Shown here: in pieces, positions 19,108 to 28,241 of the stretch
Numbering within the stretch: the first letter of the stretch is position 1
Layout: the number at the start of each line of letters is the position of its first letter
From: Shewanella benthica KT99
GTDB taxonomy: Bacteria > Pseudomonadota > Gammaproteobacteria > Enterobacterales > Shewanellaceae
Direction: 5' to 3'
NCBI RefSeq assembly: GCF_000172075.1
Contig: NZ_ABIC01000008.1
Span: forward strand, 62,001 to 126,000
DNA length: 64,000 bases
Translations under genes and position numbers: made by a program
Notes under the pieces: model-generated
Told to the model about the DNA's origin: nothing
Database searches by the model: none
The model's input: only the letters and a program-made list of their open reading frames with translations

Positions 19108-19662
19108 TCAGTTGGCAATTAATTGTGTTAATTCGAACACTTCACAATTTTTAAGTAAGGCTTGCTTATTCGACCAGGGCACATCGCCGGCCAACATATT
19201 CTGTAGTGTTCTCAGCCACTCTCCATGACTAATAACCACTAGGTTTTGCACATCTAGGCCGACTATCTCATCAACAAATTGTTGCACCCGCTGCATAATG
19301 TCGACGGCAGATTCGGCACCTTCTATATCGAGTATGTTGCCACGAAAGCGTTGCTCATAAGCTTGCCACAAGCCAGGCTGCTGATCATAACTCACCCCTT
19401 GTAATTCACCGAAACACCGCTCCCGCAGCAAAGGCGACGCTTTAATGACAAGATCCATGCTTTCGTTAACCAATTCGGCGGTTGCCATCGCCCGGCCAAG
19501 ATCACTGCTCATGATCAAGTCCGGCTCTAGGTTAACTAATAACCTCCCCAATCGTCTCGCTTGCGCTTGACCTTGGGAGGTCAACTTGCTGTCCAACTGC
19601 CCCTGCAGCCTGCCCTCTTGATTCCAATGGGTTTCACCATGACGACAAAAGAGAATTTTCAT
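19108..19662 (-). CDS. cobC: CobC alpha-ribazole phosphatase (histidine phosphatase family)
   Basis: Phosphoglycerate-mutase-fold phosphatase that removes the 5'-phosphate from alpha-ribazole phosphate or adenosylcobalamin phosphate in nucleotide-loop assembly. It is 184 aa. The catalytic motif FCRHGETHWN is at the start, with SSDLGRAMATAEL and VVISHGEWLRTL later. It is the last gene of the cob operon, 30 bp after cobD. Context separates it from general histidine phosphatases. Confidence 0.85.
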   Translation of the reverse strand: MKILFCRHGETHWNQEGRLQGQLDSKLTSQGQAQARRLGRLLVNLEPDLIMSSDLGRAMATAELVNESMDLVIKASPLLRERCFGELQGVSYDQQPGLWQAYEQRFRGNILDIEGAESAVDIMQRVQQFVDEIVGLDVQNLVVISHGEWLRTLQNMLAGDVPWSNKQALLKNCEVFELTQLIAN

Positions 19663-19692
19663 TGCAACTGGAGTTCCTTCACCGTGTTATGC

Positions 19693-20754
19693 CTAAGTTT
19701 GAGGCTGAGTCAGGGCGAGCCGTAAACGACTGCACTCACGATTATTTGCTGGCAAGCCAAAACGTAAACCATCCTGTTCATCGGTCAATCTTACCAATAC
19801 ACCTTGGCGACATAACTCTTCATAGCGAGCGATGGCATTTTCTACATAAACAGTCTGAAATAACAAGGTACCCTCGAGTGTGTATTCAACCGAGCTAAAG
19901 CAGTGGGTTAATATCTCCACCAGGCATGCACTCATCTGTTGTAACCGTTGACGCTGCATGTCTTGCCATTGAATATCTGCCAGAGCCAGTTTACAGATCT
20001 CCCGTGCGGGTCCATTCATACACCAGGGCCCTAAGGTATCTTGGAGCCCTGTAATAACCGTCTTATTGGCAAATACGAAACCCGCTCTTATGCCGGCTAA
20101 ACCATAAAACTTACCGATGGATCGCAGCACGACTAAAGACTCAGTTAATTCAACTGGGCAGACCGGCAATAGACTATGTTCTGGTGTGGCATCCAGGAAT
20201 GCTTCATCGATCACTAAGGTCCCGCCGTTGGCGGCAACCAAGGTCAGCCACTGTTCCAGCTCGGCGGGGGAATGCAGCTGACCAGTGGGGTTATTGGGGT
20301 TGATAACCAGCAGCACCTTACAGCGTTCGATCTGCGCCATTGTCGGCGTATTATGATAATACTCAATATGCCAATTCGCTTTACGCCAGGCACGCTCGTG
20401 TTCTTTATACCCCACATCAGGCAGTAACACGCAGGCCTGGACATCAGGCCTCGCAATCGTCGACGTAATGGCTGACAACACCTGAGGTAGCGCCTGAATG
20501 ACGGCCTGAGAACCGGCAACCGCCAAGGAATCCAACTGAGTTCCATTCAAGTTGGCACCTAAATAATAGCGACGAGCGACGGTCATTAAGCCGTCATCAT
20601 CCTCGGGCAAACGATTCCAGGCGCTAGCGGGAATGGCTGGGATCGGATAGTGCCAGGGGCTGACTCCCGTCGATAAATCAAGCCAGTCAGACTCGGCGAT
20701 GCCATATTGTGACGCCGCCTGCCGTAACCGCCCACCATGATGTAATAATTCCAC
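19693..20754 (-). CDS. cobD: CobD threonine-phosphate decarboxylase
   Basis: PLP-dependent aminotransferase-fold enzyme that makes (R)-1-amino-2-propanol phosphate, the linker used by CbiB. Motifs include WLDLSTGVSPW, the PLP-site region NPNNPTGQLH, VIDEAFLD and the Schiff-base lysine in LRSIGKFYGLAGIRAG. The frame is open to 20904, but that would overlap cbiB by about 150 bp. A GTG at 20754, 2 bp after the cbiB stop and 6 nt from GGAGG, gives a 353-aa protein of normal size. Confidence 0.9.
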   Translation of the reverse strand: MELLHHGGRLRQAASQYGIAESDWLDLSTGVSPWHYPIPAIPASAWNRLPEDDDGLMTVARRYYLGANLNGTQLDSLAVAGSQAVIQALPQVLSAITSTIARPDVQACVLLPDVGYKEHERAWRKANWHIEYYHNTPTMAQIERCKVLLVINPNNPTGQLHSPAELEQWLTLVAANGGTLVIDEAFLDATPEHSLLPVCPVELTESLVVLRSIGKFYGLAGIRAGFVFANKTVITGLQDTLGPWCMNGPAREICKLALADIQWQDMQRQRLQQMSACLVEILTHCFSSVEYTLEGTLLFQTVYVENAIARYEELCRQGVLVRLTDEQDGLRFGLPANNRECSRLRLALTQPQT

Positions 20755-20756
20755 TA

Positions 20757-21686
20757 TCAACCTCCGTACACGTCGCCCATGACAAGGGCTAACATCAATA
20801 AACCTAACACCCAAAATATGGCACTTAACCATACGAGTCGACTGGCACGAACGATATCCGCTGCCACCGCCACCCGCCCCTGACCCAACAGAGGCTTGGC
20901 ACATTGGTAACCATCATATTCAGCTGCACCGCCGATGATAATATTTAAACTGCCGGCACCTGCGGCCATCACCACCCCACCATTTGGGCTGGCACACTGT
21001 GAGGCTTGCCCGCGCCAGCACGTTAATGCTTGGCGGGTATTGCCTCCCAGGGCATAAGCAAGGCCACACAAGCGGGCGGGAATATAATTAAGAACATCGT
21101 CGAGCTTAGCCGCGGCCCAGCCAAAATGGAAGAAGGTGTCATTTTTGTAACCCCACATCGCATCCAGCGTATTACTGACTCGATAAAGTACCGCCCCGGG
21201 GATCCCCGCCACAGTAAACCAAAATAAGGCCCCAAATAACGCATCATTACCGTTTTCAAGTACCGACTCGACGGCCGCACTGACCACCTGTTGCTCGTTG
21301 AGCGTATCCGTTTTACGGCTGACGATCATTGCCACCTTTTCTCTGCCGGCGACCAATCCATGGTGTTTCAATGCCGCGGCGACAGAATTTCCATGTTGAG
21401 CTAAGCTGCGCCCCCCGATAACGAAGTACAATAAAATGGCATCGAGCCACCATACTCGTGGCAACCACACAAAGGGCACCGCAACGGTCACGACCAAGGC
21501 CACAGCAATGCAGCCTTTGATTTTGTCGTTTTGCCACAACCGTCGCTGAACCCATTGAATGTAATTACCCAGCCCCACTAGCGGATGAAATCGAGCCACC
21601 TCACCCAGTACTAAGTCCAGTATCAAAGCCAGGCTGATAACGCCGGCACAGTATAATGGGGATAAAAAATATAAATCAGGCCACAT
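20757..21686 (-). CDS. cbiB: CbiB adenosylcobinamide-phosphate synthase
   Basis: Inner-membrane enzyme that attaches aminopropanol phosphate to adenosylcobyric acid. It is 309 aa, typical. Conserved blocks are ALILDLVLGEVARFHPLVGLG near the N-terminus, VSRKTDTLNEQQVVSAAVES, ENGNDALFGALFW and ASPNGGVVMAAGAG. Membrane segments occur at the N-terminus and C-terminus. It overlaps cobA by 11 bp and precedes cobD by 2 bp. Confidence 0.95.
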   Translation of the reverse strand: MWPDLYFLSPLYCAGVISLALILDLVLGEVARFHPLVGLGNYIQWVQRRLWQNDKIKGCIAVALVVTVAVPFVWLPRVWWLDAILLYFVIGGRSLAQHGNSVAAALKHHGLVAGREKVAMIVSRKTDTLNEQQVVSAAVESVLENGNDALFGALFWFTVAGIPGAVLYRVSNTLDAMWGYKNDTFFHFGWAAAKLDDVLNYIPARLCGLAYALGGNTRQALTCWRGQASQCASPNGGVVMAAGAGSLNIIIGGAAEYDGYQCAKPLLGQGRVAVAADIVRASRLVWLSAIFWVLGLLMLALVMGDVYGG

Positions 21687-23076
21687 TGGATTTCCGCCGT
21701 AAAGGTAGATCGACTAAGACACTAATTACACTTTCAACACAGGCCGAAGCCAAGGTAACAACATCTTTACCTGACAAGGCGAGTTGCTTGGCAATGTCAG
21801 CTTGACTGGTGATAAATAACTCACAGTCAAAACCAACCTGGGTCTGGGTGATAAGTTCGGCTAAGGCAGGCTCTTCGACCCAGCACACGGCTACCTTGCC
21901 CAGATCATACCTAGGTGCCAGAGCCGAGGCCCTGCAGCCACACATCCCTTGACCTTGATTTGACTTAGTGCCCGAAGTCAGGGCTAACATGCCTATTGCC
22001 ATCTTGTCGGCTAACGCTATGTTAATCCCCTTATCGGCCAAATACGCCTGTACCGGTTGCGAGCCGGATAACTGCCATGACCACTGGCGCACATCGAGCC
22101 CCTCATCTTTAGCGCTTTGCTCCAGGCCCTTTACTGCGTCTATGTTTTCCAGCCACAGACTGGGTGCCTTGAGGATCTGGGCCCAATCTTCGGCGGCAAA
22201 ACCATATTGCTTAGTCACTGCTGGGGACAATATGATTTCAGCACCTGCCATGCGTAACACCTCGGCGATAGCGGCTTGACTCTGGTCCATCATGATACAG
22301 TTGCCCGTCAGTGGCAGTTTATCGTGCCAGCTCAACTCGGGTGCAAGCGCAACGACCTGTCCCATAATGACCAGCACAGGACTGCCATCCTGATGCATGT
22401 CATTATCCATCACCTCATCGATCTTGGCTAAGGTCGTAGTCAGTAACCTTTGGTTGTGACGAGTCGCCGATGACACTAAGGCTACGGCCGTTTCGGGATC
22501 TCGGCCTTGTTCGATCAAACGCGCCGCATGTTGCGCGAGTTTTTTAGCCGCCATATACAAGACCAATGTACCCGAACTTTGCCCCATAGAGGCCCAGTTA
22601 TTAAGTACGCTGGATGCTCGGTGACCACTGGCAAAGGTCACATCCGAAGCGAGGCCGTTACTGGTCAGCGGGAAACCGGCGTAAGCGGCAGCCCCAAGTG
22701 CGGAGGTGATGCCGGGGACAACTTCGTACTCGATACCATGATGGTTTAAACAACGACACTCTTCGGTGCCGCGACCAAAAATAAACGGATCGCCAGACTT
22801 TAAGCGCAACACGTTTTTTCCCGCTAAGGCTTGGGCAATCACATCGGGATGCATGCCATATTCTATGCTGGTACCACAATAACCTCGGTAGCCCACTGCT
22901 AGCATCTCTTTGTCGCTCGGCACCAATGACAAGATTGCCGGACTCACCAGCAAGTCATAACATACGACATCACAATGCTGCATTAACTTGATAGCTCGCC
23001 ATGTCAGCAGGTCGGGCGAGCCTGGGCCTGCACCGACTAAAAATACTTTACCCGGTGCAGTACTATTCGATTCCAT
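21676..23076 (-). CDS. cobA: CobA uroporphyrinogen-III methyltransferase with C-terminal HemD-like domain
   Basis: Residues 1 to about 250 are a canonical SUMT that converts uroporphyrinogen III to precorrin-2 with two SAM. Motifs: VGAGPGSPDLLTWRAIKLM, LKSGDPFIFGRGTEE and VVPGITSALGAAAYAG. Residues about 255-466 resemble a uroporphyrinogen-III synthase (HemD) fold but are divergent, so activity there is uncertain. The fusion puts entry-point chemistry in the B12 operon, separate from sirohaem CysG. The ends overlap cbiF (1 bp) and cbiB (11 bp). Confidence 0.9.
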   Translation of the reverse strand: MESNSTAPGKVFLVGAGPGSPDLLTWRAIKLMQHCDVVCYDLLVSPAILSLVPSDKEMLAVGYRGYCGTSIEYGMHPDVIAQALAGKNVLRLKSGDPFIFGRGTEECRCLNHHGIEYEVVPGITSALGAAAYAGFPLTSNGLASDVTFASGHRASSVLNNWASMGQSSGTLVLYMAAKKLAQHAARLIEQGRDPETAVALVSSATRHNQRLLTTTLAKIDEVMDNDMHQDGSPVLVIMGQVVALAPELSWHDKLPLTGNCIMMDQSQAAIAEVLRMAGAEIILSPAVTKQYGFAAEDWAQILKAPSLWLENIDAVKGLEQSAKDEGLDVRQWSWQLSGSQPVQAYLADKGINIALADKMAIGMLALTSGTKSNQGQGMCGCRASALAPRYDLGKVAVCWVEEPALAELITQTQVGFDCELFITSQADIAKQLALSGKDVVTLASACVESVISVLVDLPLRRKSNVA

Positions 23077-23849
23077 TATGACTCTCCTTCAACCACTCGG
23101 GCACGACGGAAACCGTGACTGAAGTTATTGGCATAGAGTCTGGAATCATTAAAATCTTGCTCTTTTAATACCTTGCTAACGATGATCATTGCGGTAGATT
23201 TTATGCCTGCCGCTTCGACCTGCTCAGTAATCGTATCCAAAGTGCCACGCAGTATACGCTGTTCTGGGTGAGATGCCTTCTCAACCACGGCGATAGGCCA
23301 ATCACTCGGATAAACGTCTTTGAGCTCACGCACCACTTTGCGGATCAGGCTGATGGAGAGAAATAGGCATAAGGTGGCTTCGTGTCGTGCCAATGACTTG
23401 AGGTTTTCCTTATCCGGCACCGGAGTACGGCCAGATGCCCGACTGAGGATGATGGTTTGACAAACTTCTGGCAGGGTCAGCTCCAAGCCTAAGGCTGCCG
23501 CGCTCGCCTGGAAGCTGCTCACGCCAGGGATCACTTGCCAGTCAATCTCGAGTACGTCTAAACGACGGGTCGTTTCGGCCAGCGAGCTGTAAATAGATAA
23601 ATCGCCGGTCTGTACCCGAGCCACATCCTGCCCCTTGTCATGAGCCTCTTTGCACACGGCAATGATCTCGTCCAGATCCATCGCTTCGGAGCTTAACACC
23701 AAGGCATCATCTTTAGCCCTACCGACAACCTCGGCTGGCACTAATGAACCGGTATAAAGCACGACTGGACAGCGCTCGACTAACTTGGCACCTTTGACAG
23801 TGATTAAATCGGGATCTCCCGGGCCTGCACCAATAAAGTATACGGTCAT
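23076..23849 (-). CDS. cbiF: CbiF cobalt-precorrin-4 C11-methyltransferase
   Basis: SAM-dependent tetrapyrrole methylase of 257 aa. MTVYFIGAGPGDPDLITVKG at the start, ARVQTGDLSIYSSLAE and the PGVSSFQASAAALGLELTLP block distinguish CbiF/CobM from the other paralogues. It methylates C11 before ring contraction is completed. The start overlaps the cbiH stop by 4 bp (ATGA). Confidence 0.94.
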   Translation of the reverse strand: MTVYFIGAGPGDPDLITVKGAKLVERCPVVLYTGSLVPAEVVGRAKDDALVLSSEAMDLDEIIAVCKEAHDKGQDVARVQTGDLSIYSSLAETTRRLDVLEIDWQVIPGVSSFQASAAALGLELTLPEVCQTIILSRASGRTPVPDKENLKSLARHEATLCLFLSISLIRKVVRELKDVYPSDWPIAVVEKASHPEQRILRGTLDTITEQVEAAGIKSTAMIIVSKVLKEQDFNDSRLYANNFSHGFRRARVVEGES

Positions 23850-24673
23850 GCTGTTTCTCCTACTTCGGTATTAAGGCTTCTGCCACGTTTCTGCCCGGAT
23901 TTAACCGCACCATTTTCTAAGTTGTATTTACGGCTGTAGCCGCGAGGGGTAATGATCTTGTCGCCATAGCGGTAGCTTTGGCTGTTGCCAATAATCACCG
24001 AGGCTGTCATGCCAAATTCACAGTCAACAAACTCGCCTAATGTAGACAGGGTGATCACCTGGCCTTCACGATAAGCATCTTTCACGATAGCCACCGGCGT
24101 CTCGGCATCACGATGTTCCAGCAAGATCCGCTGCGCGATACGGATATGTTCCTGGCGCCGACGAGAGCGAGGGTTGTAAAACGTAATCGCAAAATCGGCG
24201 GAAGCCGCGGCTGCGATTCTGCGCTCAATAAGCTCCCAGGGAGTCAGCAAATCTGACAATGAAATGGTGCAACTATCATGTGCCAGTGGTGTTCCCACCA
24301 AGGAGGCACAAGAGATGGCCGCGGTCACACCCGGGATCATATCCACCTTCAATGGGTCACCGTCTTTCCAGCCGTGATGCTGTAGTAGTTCATAAACCAA
24401 TGAACCCATTGCGTAAATACCAGCATCACCTGATGAGACGATGGCGACCCTACGACCACTTAGCGCCTGCTCCACAGACACTCTGGCTCGTTCCACCTCA
24501 CTGGTCATACCGTTGGTGGTGATATCCTGATCTTTGATCACAAAATGCAGCGAATCGACATAGGGCTTATAACCCACAACCAAATCGGCAGACTCGATGG
24601 CTTCGCGCGCCATGGGCGTGAGTAATTTTTCACTGCCGGGACCGATCCCGACAATACTTAGCATGCCGTTCAT
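23846..24673 (-). CDS. cbiH: CbiH cobalt-factor III C17-methyltransferase
   Basis: Tetrapyrrole methylase that methylates C17 and drives ring contraction. MLSIVGIGPGSEKLLTPMAR, VVGYKPYVDSL, AIVSSGDAGIYAMGSLVYE and FYNPRSRRR are typical of CbiH/CobJ. The frame extends ten codons upstream into cbiK. The ATG at 24673 (MNGMLSIVG) overlaps the cbiK stop by 4 bp and has a GGAG 10 nt upstream, giving 275 aa. Confidence 0.94.
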   Translation of the reverse strand: MNGMLSIVGIGPGSEKLLTPMAREAIESADLVVGYKPYVDSLHFVIKDQDITTNGMTSEVERARVSVEQALSGRRVAIVSSGDAGIYAMGSLVYELLQHHGWKDGDPLKVDMIPGVTAAISCASLVGTPLAHDSCTISLSDLLTPWELIERRIAAAASADFAITFYNPRSRRRQEHIRIAQRILLEHRDAETPVAIVKDAYREGQVITLSTLGEFVDCEFGMTASVIIGNSQSYRYGDKIITPRGYSRKYNLENGAVKSGQKRGRSLNTEVGETA

Positions 24674-25485
24674 ATTTGGGTTTCTCCGAGTTGAATTAAA
24701 CATTGAGACGTCTGCTCCATGAGGGTTTGTTGTACTTCGGCTAAATCAATCAAGCAGAATCTATCGCCGCTTATCGGCTCTGCCATCTCAACCTGGGTAG
24801 ACAGGGCCAACTCAGCGGCAATGTTTTTCACATCATGTTGAAAGTGGTTGCCTGAAACCAGCAGCAAAGGAATGATCCTAACTTTATTTGCCGCTCCAAG
24901 CTTGCGCTTAAGCGTGTCGGCGATCAGAGAATAAGGGTGAGCCCCCTCTAAGGAACAAGTCAGGTTACGCTCGGACATTTGGTTTAATAATGATTCCGCA
25001 TACCAGATGCTGCTATAACCTGGTGCACTTAAGTTAGGTGCGCCATGGTAAATAAATAAATTATATTCATCATCCCCACAAGGGTAACGAGTATTAAGTG
25101 CTGCCAATATCCGGTTGGCATTCTTGACTTGATGTATCACTGCCGGTGTATGGTCGATTTTAGCCAGACTGAAGGCCTTAAAACCTTCAATCGTCTTGCA
25201 CACTTGTTGGTGTTCGTCGGTGGGAAACAGATAACAAGACACCACACAAATGCGTCGATAGCCGGCACGATCGAGTGACGCTAGCTGCTCCGCCAGAGTT
25301 TTTAAGCTAGGATCATCCAGCTTCTTTAACACACTGCGTGAACTCAATGCCATAAACACATCGGCACAGTCGAACTGAGCAATAAATTGATCCTGCAATG
25401 CTTGATATTTTGCTTGTTGATTAACAGAGCCAAAGCAGCACAGCACTATGGCTGTGCCCTTGTTATAATGTCGGAATCTTTTCAT
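24670..25485 (-). CDS. cbiK: CbiK-like class II cobaltochelatase
   Basis: Inserts cobalt into sirohydrochlorin at the start of the anaerobic pathway. It is 271 aa, with a two-lobed chelatase fold. An N-terminal IVLCCFGSV strand, a metal-site histidine in LFIYHGAPN, a Glu in LEGAHPYS and a second histidine in LLVSGNHFQHD match the CbiK pattern, though overall similarity is modest. CbiX is the alternative name. Context between sirC-like and cbiH supports the assignment. Confidence 0.8.
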   Translation of the reverse strand: MKRFRHYNKGTAIVLCCFGSVNQQAKYQALQDQFIAQFDCADVFMALSSRSVLKKLDDPSLKTLAEQLASLDRAGYRRICVVSCYLFPTDEHQQVCKTIEGFKAFSLAKIDHTPAVIHQVKNANRILAALNTRYPCGDDEYNLFIYHGAPNLSAPGYSSIWYAESLLNQMSERNLTCSLEGAHPYSLIADTLKRKLGAANKVRIIPLLLVSGNHFQHDVKNIAAELALSTQVEMAEPISGDRFCLIDLAEVQQTLMEQTSQCLIQLGETQI

Positions 25486-25960
25486 GTTTCACATTATCCT
25501 TAAGCATTAACGCAAGCTGCCGCGCTAATCGTTCGGTAAGAACTATGGTGTTTTTCGGGCGCATATCTGCCCCAGAGAGAGTCAGCGTATAATCATCAAC
25601 CCGTCGGCTACATGGATTAACCACGTTGCCTAGGGAAGGTTGGCAAGATACGCAAACCAGCTTATCCATGGCCATCAACTCCTTTGCCAACAACTCGATG
25701 AAAGCTTGTTCTGTTAGCGAGCTTGGCCAAGGTATCGTCAGATAAATAAGTCCCCATGCAGACATTTCACCGGCAGTCATTTTATAAAAGTCAGCCTGGA
25801 TCTGCCGGCACGTTTCTCCTTGGCATGCCGCTGAGAACTCGGTGGACATGAGTGTCACATCTTGCTGATAACGCAGCGCACTACGCACCTTGATGAGTCC
25901 GGCCTTTCCTGCACCGATCACCAGCACTCTCGGCGGCACAGTCAAAATAAGCGGCATCAT
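25463..25960 (-). CDS. Precorrin-2 dehydrogenase-like protein (SirC/CysG-N type)
   Basis: NAD-dependent oxidation of precorrin-2 to sirohydrochlorin is the expected role. The 165-aa protein has a Rossmann motif PPRVLVIGAGKAGLIKVRSAL (about residues 9-29) and a later CVSCQPSLGNVVNPCSRR segment corresponding to the family's substrate region. It is shorter than SirC (about 200 aa), so the C-terminal helical part is reduced. It overlaps cbiK by 23 bp and cbiG by 4 bp. Confidence 0.75.
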   Translation of the reverse strand: MMPLILTVPPRVLVIGAGKAGLIKVRSALRYQQDVTLMSTEFSAACQGETCRQIQADFYKMTAGEMSAWGLIYLTIPWPSSLTEQAFIELLAKELMAMDKLVCVSCQPSLGNVVNPCSRRVDDYTLTLSGADMRPKNTIVLTERLARQLALMLKDNVKHEKIPTL

Positions 25961-27483
25961 AACGCCGACTCCACATCACTAATGTATTGAGCCCGCAAGC
26001 ATGCTTTCACCGACGAATCTTCCACTAGGGAGTGAAAAACTTGCTGCCACTGCTCATCGGTCAATCTATCGACTTTTTGCAGCCATAAAGCATGATTTTC
26101 ACTAATGCGAGTCTGGCTCTTACCTTGATAAATCACCATGGGTACTAGTTTGCGGCAACATCCCAGACAATGACTACGAGTCACCTTGATGCGATTAACT
26201 CCCTTTGAAAATCCACTCTCCTTGAGCAATCCTCTAATGCGGTGAGCTAAACCCGCCTGCCCAGGGATCTCACAACGCCCCCCTTCACACACGATCAACT
26301 GGTATAGATAGTGTTTTATCGGACGGTTCGGGCATGTCCTCGTGGCACTGTTACTGTGCAGTTCACCATGACGATGACGACTTACGGGTTGTGGAAAATC
26401 ACGCCGACACACGGCTAACGTCATGTTGAAGCCGGAAAACTTGTACTTATGCTTAGGGACTAACAGTTTTGTACGCTCGGCGGCATGTAAACAGGCGGCT
26501 TCTGCCACAGAAGTCACCCCGATACAACGTTCGACAACCGCCGAAGGATTTTCAACACCTTCGACCCCCTTGAGGATCTCGGCAGTAAAGGTAATGAAAG
26601 GGCGATTGAGTTTGGCTGCGGCTTCAATAATGCCAACCTCATCTGCTTTCAAATCGATCGACACCAAGGAGGCAATAGATTGATATGCCAGGTTATGCTC
26701 CGTCATAAAACAGGCTAACCCTCGCTCTATTACCGCTTGAGGTGTATTGCGATCACAGCCGATACCGATAACCAATGACCGTGGACGCCATACCACCAGT
26801 GGCATGGTTCGGTTAGCCATGTTCTCGGCCAAAAAATTCGTCGTATCGGTAATAACCACGGCGGCTACGGCTTGAGTATCTTGCAATTGACTCAAGTCTT
26901 GGGTCAGCTGCAGATGCTGTGGCAGTTTTTTGTCATGCTGCCACCAGTCGCGTTCCCCCGTCTGCTGGCAGATGACCACGGGGTTGCCATTGACAACTGC
27001 CGCGCTAACCTGGGTTATCGCCTCTTCGCAACTAGGATCGAGAGCCCAGCCAAGATGCGCCCCGAGCATATCCACCGACAATGTCTCGGTCGTATCCGAG
27101 GCCGTGGTGACGACGGCCGTGCCACCGAGCAGATAAGCCACCCGTCGGCTCATTTCATTGGCTCCACCACGGTGACCACCGGCAAATGCTACCGCATGAT
27201 GCCCTTGCTCATCGACACAGACCACGGCCGGGTCCTTGCGTTTATCCACCAATCTGGGGGCAATTATTCTGGCGGCGATGCCGACACTGAATAAACAGAT
27301 ATGATGACGATATCTGTCGAATTCCTTATCGAAGTGAGACGACAGAGGAAAACTAAAGGCCGTCTCCGTTCCCTGCGTGACAAATTGTTCACTGACAAAC
27401 ACCTGAATTTCAGGCATCGCCTCTGCCAATTTTCGCGCGATGACTAATCCATTTTTAGTAATGGCATGCACTGCAACGGACAT
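25957..27483 (-). CDS. cbiG: CbiG cobalt-precorrin-5A hydrolase fused to a ferredoxin-like domain
   Basis: CbiG opens the delta-lactone and releases acetaldehyde. An N-terminal CbiG domain (about residues 1-135, with FSVGIAARIIAPRLVDKRKDPAV and GGHRGGANEM) and a C-terminal CbiG domain (about 235-365, SLVIGIGCDRNTP) are followed, at about 393-490, by a thioredoxin-like [2Fe-2S] ferredoxin domain. This domain carries CEGGRC and CLGCCRK cysteines. Total 508 aa against about 350 for plain CbiG. The extra domain may be a redox partner; that is inferred. It overlaps cbiL by 1 bp. Confidence 0.9.
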   Translation of the reverse strand: MSVAVHAITKNGLVIARKLAEAMPEIQVFVSEQFVTQGTETAFSFPLSSHFDKEFDRYRHHICLFSVGIAARIIAPRLVDKRKDPAVVCVDEQGHHAVAFAGGHRGGANEMSRRVAYLLGGTAVVTTASDTTETLSVDMLGAHLGWALDPSCEEAITQVSAAVVNGNPVVICQQTGERDWWQHDKKLPQHLQLTQDLSQLQDTQAVAAVVITDTTNFLAENMANRTMPLVVWRPRSLVIGIGCDRNTPQAVIERGLACFMTEHNLAYQSIASLVSIDLKADEVGIIEAAAKLNRPFITFTAEILKGVEGVENPSAVVERCIGVTSVAEAACLHAAERTKLLVPKHKYKFSGFNMTLAVCRRDFPQPVSRHRHGELHSNSATRTCPNRPIKHYLYQLIVCEGGRCEIPGQAGLAHRIRGLLKESGFSKGVNRIKVTRSHCLGCCRKLVPMVIYQGKSQTRISENHALWLQKVDRLTDEQWQQVFHSLVEDSSVKACLRAQYISDVESAL

Positions 27484-28241
27484 TAAGCCTGCCCACCATG
27501 GCGCAGCACCCCTTTACGCCCGCGAATCGATAGTTGTACTGTGGCGAAGTAACAAAAATCTGCCGGCACATCCCTCAAATCGGTAAATATTCGCTGACGA
27601 GGATCGGTCGCATAAGACACGTAGGTGGCACACTCTAACAAGCCAAGTGGCTCTAATACTCTGATCAACTCCGGCACCATACGACCCGATTTGAGTAATA
27701 AAATAGTATCGAATGCAGCGACTAATTCAGGCAACATCTTCACACCGTAAGTGGCAGGCACGACACAAAAACGTTCTTCGCCATCACACAGTGGCACCTG
27801 AGTTGCTGCTGGTACTGCCGTTAACGAGGTAACACCAGGCACAATTTCTATGTCTAAATCGGTGAAATGTTCTAGCAAGTCTTCTTGCAGATAAGCCCAG
27901 GTGCTAAAGACCGAGGGATCACCCTCGGTAATAAATGCCACATTTTGTCCGGCCCGAAGATGCCTGGCTATGGTCGCTGCACCTTCCTTCCAAGCCGGAA
28001 CGGTAATATTATGGTCCTTACTCATGGGGAACCATAAGAAGCTGCGATCACCCTCCATCTGCGAATCATCGATAGCCCCGCGGACGATAGACCAGGCAAA
28101 CGAATCCTGCTGACCTTTATTTTTCTCGGGAATGGCGATGACATCGATGGTTTTAAGCAATTCCACCGAGCGTAGAGTCATCAGTGAGCTGTCGCCTGGG
28201 CCAACACCGATAGCATAGAGTTTGCCGATTTTCTGGGTCAT
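27483..28241 (-). CDS. cbiL: CbiL cobalt-factor II C20-methyltransferase
   Basis: SAM-dependent methylase of 252 aa acting at C20. Diagnostic features are KLYAIGVGPGDSSLMTLRSV, ITEGDPSVFSTWAYLQEDL and EIVPGVTSLTAVPAA. The longer insert around residues 40-80 (KNKGQQDSFAWSIV) is typical of CbiL/CobI. The ends overlap cbiG (1 bp) and cbiET (4 bp). Confidence 0.94.
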   Translation of the reverse strand: MTQKIGKLYAIGVGPGDSSLMTLRSVELLKTIDVIAIPEKNKGQQDSFAWSIVRGAIDDSQMEGDRSFLWFPMSKDHNITVPAWKEGAATIARHLRAGQNVAFITEGDPSVFSTWAYLQEDLLEHFTDLDIEIVPGVTSLTAVPAATQVPLCDGEERFCVVPATYGVKMLPELVAAFDTILLLKSGRMVPELIRVLEPLGLLECATYVSYATDPRQRIFTDLRDVPADFCYFATVQLSIRGRKGVLRHGGQA

